Source: JANNMJ01 sp031425525 (GTDB taxonomy: Bacteria; Bacteroidota; Bacteroidia; Cytophagales; Hymenobacteraceae). Taken from it: a DNA stretch of 64,000 nt. Below, one piece after another: positions 61,281 through 64,000 of the stretch. The notes under the pieces were generated by a model. That model saw only the letters and a list, made by a program, of their open reading frames with translations. It was not told where the DNA came from and ran no database searches. Position 1 is the first letter of the stretch; each line of letters begins with the position of its first letter. The stretch is taken from positions 1 through 64,000 of the forward strand of contig JANPJM010000079.1 of the NCBI GenBank assembly GCA_031425525.1. The letters run 5' to 3'. The position numbers and the translations under genes are program-made.

Positions 61281-62465
61281 ATGTCGTTTCCTGCTCTTCT
61301 CGTTTCTGCCTCCCCCGTTGTCCTGAGCCTGTTGGCGGTGGTGAGTGTGTTGGCGCTAGTGCCGGGGTTGTACGCGCTGGTGGCCTTTGGCCCACTGGCC
61401 CGCGCCATCAAACGGGCCGCCTGGCAGGTGTTACCCGCCGAAAATCTGCCGCCCCTGAGCATCGTGGTCAGCGCCCACAACGATGCGCCCGCGCTGTACC
61501 GGCTGGTGCCCGAACTACTCCGGCAGGCGTACCCCAACGACCTCGAAATCGTTTTGGTCGATGACCGTTCCACCGACGATACCGGATTGTACGCCCAGCA
61601 GCTTACGCAGCTTTTCACGCCGCACGTGCGCCTGGTGACTATTCGTAGCACGCCGCCGGGCCTCAACCCCAAAAAATACGCCCTCACGCTCGGCCTGAAG
61701 GTGGCGCGCTACCCGCACCGCCTCGTGACCGACGCCGACTGCGTGCCCGCCTCCGACCACTGGGCCGCGCGGATGGCTACCGGCTTTGCCGCGCCCGATG
61801 GCGGCGCGACGCCCGCACAGGTGGTTCTGGGGTTTGGGGCGTACGCGTCGGCCCCGGCGCTGCTCAACCTACTCATTCGACACGAAACGCTGCTTACGGG
61901 CGCTTTGTATCTGAGCGCCGGGCGGGCAGGGCGGGCCTACATGGGTGTCGGGCGCAACCTGGCGTACACCAAAGACGCGTTCACGGCTACGCGGGGGTTT
62001 TCGTCGCATCTGCGCGCGCTCGGCGGCGACGACGACCTCTTCGTGCAGGACGCCGTTCGCGCCGGCCTCGGCGTTGGTGTAGTATTGCACCCCGACGGCC
62101 AGACAATTTCGGCCCCGGCTGTTTCCTGGCGCCAATATTGGCACCAGAAACGGCGGCACCTGGGCGCCGGACGGCGGTACCGCTGGCCCGACCGCCTGCG
62201 CGCCGGCACATTACCCGTTTCGGGGCCGTTATTTTACCTGGCGGGCGGGGCAGGCGTCGCACTCGCGCCCGCGCTTTGGCCGTTGTGGGCGGGCGCGTGG
62301 GGGCTGCGCTTAGCGGGCTTGCTGGCAGGGCTTGGACCGGTGGGCCGGAACCTTCGGCGGCCGGTTCCGTTTTGGGCACTTCCCGTCCTCGACCCTTTGT
62401 TCAGCGCCGTGTACGTGGCGCTGGGTGTCTCCGTCCTCGTTTCCAACCCCACCCGATGGAAGTAA
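61281..62465 (+). CDS. Membrane-bound glycosyltransferase family 2 (processive-type)
   Basis: 394 residues from ATG 61281. First membrane span at about 10-40. GT2 core: LSIVVSAHNDAPALYRLVPE, IVLVDDRSTDDTGLYAQQ, LVTDADCVPASDHWAARM, RALGGDDDLFVQDAVRAG as the catalytic Asp, and a QxxRRH in RQYWHQKRRHLGAG in place of QxxRW. Two or three C-terminal membrane segments follow. Similar proteins transfer sugars in cell-surface glycan or glycolipid synthesis. The start is 16 bases after the -7 box. The last 10 bases overlap the next gene. Confidence 0.87.
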   Translation: MSFPALLVSASPVVLSLLAVVSVLALVPGLYALVAFGPLARAIKRAAWQVLPAENLPPLSIVVSAHNDAPALYRLVPELLRQAYPNDLEIVLVDDRSTDDTGLYAQQLTQLFTPHVRLVTIRSTPPGLNPKKYALTLGLKVARYPHRLVTDADCVPASDHWAARMATGFAAPDGGATPAQVVLGFGAYASAPALLNLLIRHETLLTGALYLSAGRAGRAYMGVGRNLAYTKDAFTATRGFSSHLRALGGDDDLFVQDAVRAGLGVGVVLHPDGQTISAPAVSWRQYWHQKRRHLGAGRRYRWPDRLRAGTLPVSGPLFYLAGGAGVALAPALWPLWAGAWGLRLAGLLAGLGPVGRNLRRPVPFWALPVLDPLFSAVYVALGVSVLVSNPTRWK

Positions 62466-63070
62466 ATCCAGAGAAGCAGTTTTCTGCCAAAGCCAAGCAC
62501 GATTTTACGCTGATTCGCGCCGCCGTCGAGCGCCAAGACGAAAAAGCGTACGCCGAGCTGATGCAGATCTATAAAAAGCCGGTCTATCACGTGGTGCTCA
62601 AGATGGTGCGCAACACCGACGACGCCGAAGACCTCACCATCGAAGCCTTCGCGAAAGCCTTCCGCAACCTGCACAAATTCAACCCTGAGTTTGCGTTCAG
62701 TACGTGGCTTTTCCGCATCGCCACCAACAATTGCATCGATTTCATTCGGAAGAATAAAATCAAAACAATGTCCATCGATTCGGGCATTCGTACTGACGGC
62801 GGCGATGAGATTCAGATCGATTTCAAAGACAATGATCTGAATCCGCAGGAAATTGCGATTAAGAACCAAAAAATTGAGATCATGCAGCTCGTCGTGGGCA
62901 AGCTGCCGCCGAAATATCAGCGCCTGGTTTCGCTCCGTTATTTCGATGAACTGAGCTACGAGGAGATTGCCACCGAGTTGAAAGCACCCCTTGGCACCGT
63001 AAAAGCGCAATTGCACCGCGCCCGTGAGTTGCTCTACGATATGGTGAAGGAGAAAAAAGAAATGATTTAG
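62456..63070 (+). CDS. ECF-type RNA polymerase sigma factor
   Basis: 204 residues from ATG 62456, overlapping the end of the glycosyltransferase by 10 bases. Region 2: YKKPVYHVVLKMVRNTDDAE, AEDLTIEAFAKAFRNLHKF and FSTWLFRIATNNCIDFIRKN. The linker is longer than usual and acidic, with a DDLNPQEIAIK-like end. Region 4: LPPKYQRLVSLRYFDELSYE, EEIATELKAPLGTVKAQLHR. This is the RpoE/SigW group that lies beside rsmG in many Bacteroidota, without a neighbouring anti-sigma gene here. The lower-case control of this sigma is unclear. Confidence 0.93.
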   Translation: MEVNPEKQFSAKAKHDFTLIRAAVERQDEKAYAELMQIYKKPVYHVVLKMVRNTDDAEDLTIEAFAKAFRNLHKFNPEFAFSTWLFRIATNNCIDFIRKNKIKTMSIDSGIRTDGGDEIQIDFKDNDLNPQEIAIKNQKIEIMQLVVGKLPPKYQRLVSLRYFDELSYEEIATELKAPLGTVKAQLHRARELLYDMVKEKKEMI

Positions 63071-63097
63071 GGCTGATTCGGCCTTTGTCGCGTCCAG

Positions 63098-63184
63098 TTC
63101 CCACGGATTTCACGGATTTTTGCACCGATAAAAACAGCTTGACGCTGTGAAAACCGGTGAGAAACCGGTGAAATCCGTGGGAGA
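63098..63184. repeat. Inverted repeat (CCACGGATTTCACGG words) between sigma factor and rsmG
   Basis: TTCCCACGGATTTCACGGAT on the left mirrors CGGTGAAATCCGTGGGAG on the right. The loop has a second small palindrome, ACAGCTTGACGCTGT, and a tandem GAAAACCGGTGAGAAACCGG. It ends 11 bases before the rsmG ATG. This type of CCGTGAAATCCGTGGG repeat recurs in many Bacteroidota genomes. Confidence 0.75.
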
Positions 63185-63194
63185 CTTGGTTTAT

Positions 63195-63797
63195 ATGGAA
63201 TCTGAAAAGAAATACGCGCACCTCGCCGCGCTGCTGCGCGAGTGGAATCAGAAAATCAACGTGATTTCGCGGCAGGATGTCGCCGACCTCGAAACCCGCC
63301 ACATCCGCCATTCCCTCGCCATTGCCGAGTTGGTGCAGTTCGAGGCCGGGAGCCGGGTACTCGATATCGGTACGGGCGGCGGGTTGCCGGGGCTACCGCT
63401 GGCGATTCGCTTCCCCGAAGTCGAGTTTCATTTGGTCGATTCCATCGGCAAGAAAATCCGCGTCGTCGAAGCCATCGTGCAGGAGTTGGGGCTTGTAAAC
63501 GTGACGGCCGAGCAGGCCCGCGCCGAAACCCTGACTGGCCGCTACGAATACCTCGTGAGCCGCGCCGTAGCGCCCCTGGGCGAATTGTGGGGCTGGGTGA
63601 AAGGGCGGCTGGCCATCTCGCGCGATGCGGAAGTGGCCGTGCATCAGGGGCTCTATTGCCTCAAAGGCGGCGAATTGGCCGAAGAAATTGCGCAGAGCCG
63701 CCTCCGCAACGTGCGCCTGACGCCGGTGCAGGAACTGTACCCAAACGAGGATTTTTTTGCAACGAAGAGCGTCGTGTTCGTACCGGCGCGGCAGTAA
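63195..63797 (+). CDS. rsmG: 16S rRNA (guanine-527-N7)-methyltransferase
   Basis: 200 residues from ATG 63195 (MESEKKYAHLAALLREWNQK). It methylates G527 of 16S rRNA in a cytosolic SAM-dependent reaction. Motifs: WNQKINVISRQDV, RHIRHSLAIAELVQF, SAM-binding VLDIGTGGGLPGLPLAIRFP, FHLVDSIGKKIRVVEAIVQE, and YLVSRAVAPLGELWGWVK. The frame extends to 63147, but those 16 residues would be read from the inverted repeat. The protein lacks the first 10 residues that many relatives have, but all motifs are present. It follows the sigma factor on the same strand. Confidence 0.95.
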   Translation: MESEKKYAHLAALLREWNQKINVISRQDVADLETRHIRHSLAIAELVQFEAGSRVLDIGTGGGLPGLPLAIRFPEVEFHLVDSIGKKIRVVEAIVQELGLVNVTAEQARAETLTGRYEYLVSRAVAPLGELWGWVKGRLAISRDAEVAVHQGLYCLKGGELAEEIAQSRLRNVRLTPVQELYPNEDFFATKSVVFVPARQ

Positions 63798-63816
63798 AAA
63801 CTAGTAAAAGCCCCGC

Positions 63817-64000
63817 TTAATTGATGGATGGCGGAGCATTTACGGGATTGACGTTCTCGTACCAGGAAGCCAAGGAGGAGCGGGCCTGGCTTGCCGTGAA
63901 CCTCCAGTGAATCTTCCTTGCCGGTTGCGCTCCGCCGCCCAGGTCACTGTCTCGGCTGCCAGCGTGTCAAGGTGGGCAATGCGCCGGTTCAGACACTGGC
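63817..64000 (-). pseudogene. IS630-like transposase end, frameshifted and cut by the window edge
   Basis: On the minus strand the frame from the edge reads QCLNRRIAHLDTLAAETVTW and AAERNRQG. The next frame continues KIHWRFTASQARSSLASWYE, then NVNPVNAPPSIN and TAA at 63817. The pattern WxxxRN, then W(Q/R)FTxxxAR with a terminal Lys/Tyr segment, matches the end of IS630-type transposases. One base appears missing at about 63906, so this copy is frameshifted if no sequencing error is involved. The upstream part lies outside the window. Confidence 0.6.

Noticed and set aside
60353..61564. A 403-residue open frame opposite tgt
   Set aside because: The tgt reading has every motif of the enzyme. 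The opposite frame runs across the tgt promoter and reads as mirror sequence.
61205..61687. N-terminal extension of Tgt by 161 residues
   Set aside because: It lies opposite the glycosyltransferase coding sequence and upstream of the -7 box. The enzyme's normal N-terminus begins at 61204.
1..64000. CRISPR array, rRNA operon, replication origin or prophage
   Set aside because: No regularly spaced identical repeats, no rRNA-like sequence, no DnaA-box cluster and no phage structural genes were seen.

Overview
The window is a GC-rich stretch of a Bacteroidota chromosome, most likely Cytophagales and possibly Hymenobacter-like; the genus is a guess from gene style. Three things support the phylum. 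Several secreted proteins end in a type IX secretion (T9SS) sorting domain with a YPNP or FPNP motif. Many upstream regions carry the Bacteroidota -7 element TAnnTTTG, and feoA has a complete TTTG-N19-TAnnTTTG promoter. Typical families of the phylum are present, such as DUF2147, GEVED-domain proteins, FG-GAP/VCBS proteins and CarboxypepD_reg-like proteins. Transposase fragments cut by the window edges lie at both ends: IS5-like at the left, IS630-like and frameshifted at the right.

Layout. 0.2-4.2 kb: envelope and hypothetical genes and murF, all on the minus strand. 4.4-9.3 kb: two tandem, paralogous secreted FG-GAP repeat proteins. 9.5-14.6 kb: a SpoIIAA-like protein, an outer-membrane protein, a HEAT-cyclophilin fusion, a LURP-one-like protein and an SDR. 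15.0-18.1 kb: a secreted M4 metalloprotease flanked on both sides by matching terminators and degenerate repeats. 18.4-23.8 kb: tRNA-Lys, a BatE-like TPR/SH3 protein, then a minus-strand series of a transaldolase-like protein without its catalytic lysine, a 67-residue protein, ftsE and a glycosyltransferase, plus SRP RNA, recR and clpS. 23.9-27.3 kb: a DPP-IV-type peptidase and three overlapping genes beginning with a DUF433/DUF5615 pair.

27.4-43.4 kb is a surface-polysaccharide locus: asnB, four glycosyltransferases, ugd and a UDP-glucuronate decarboxylase (UDP-xylose supply), a dTDP-sugar ketoisomerase (FdtA/QdtA), an ankyrin-repeat sugar N-formyltransferase (QdtF type), a decayed and an intact DegT-type aminotransferase (QdtB type), an acyltransferase-like protein and two multi-spanning membrane proteins. 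Together the isomerase, aminotransferase and formyltransferase are the specific enzymes expected for dTDP-3-formamido-3,6-dideoxyhexose. The first steps (RmlA, RmlB) are not in the window.

43.6-63.8 kb is mostly housekeeping: crcB, frr and pyrH, a biotin carrier protein, an M1 aminopeptidase with HEAT repeats, a His-rich lipoprotein, feoAB, a 1536-residue T9SS-secreted repeat protein, tgt, a processive-type glycosyltransferase, an ECF sigma factor and rsmG.

The most unusual non-coding signal is a set of intergenic 'word-repeat' inverted repeats. Each gap uses its own short word, for example GTTGATA, AGTGTTT, GATGTGG, GGTTGGTACTT, GAGTGATT or AAGCTGC, repeated imperfectly and mirrored as the reverse complement across a short loop. 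They lie between co-directional genes, and in several cases run into the coding ends or starts of those genes.
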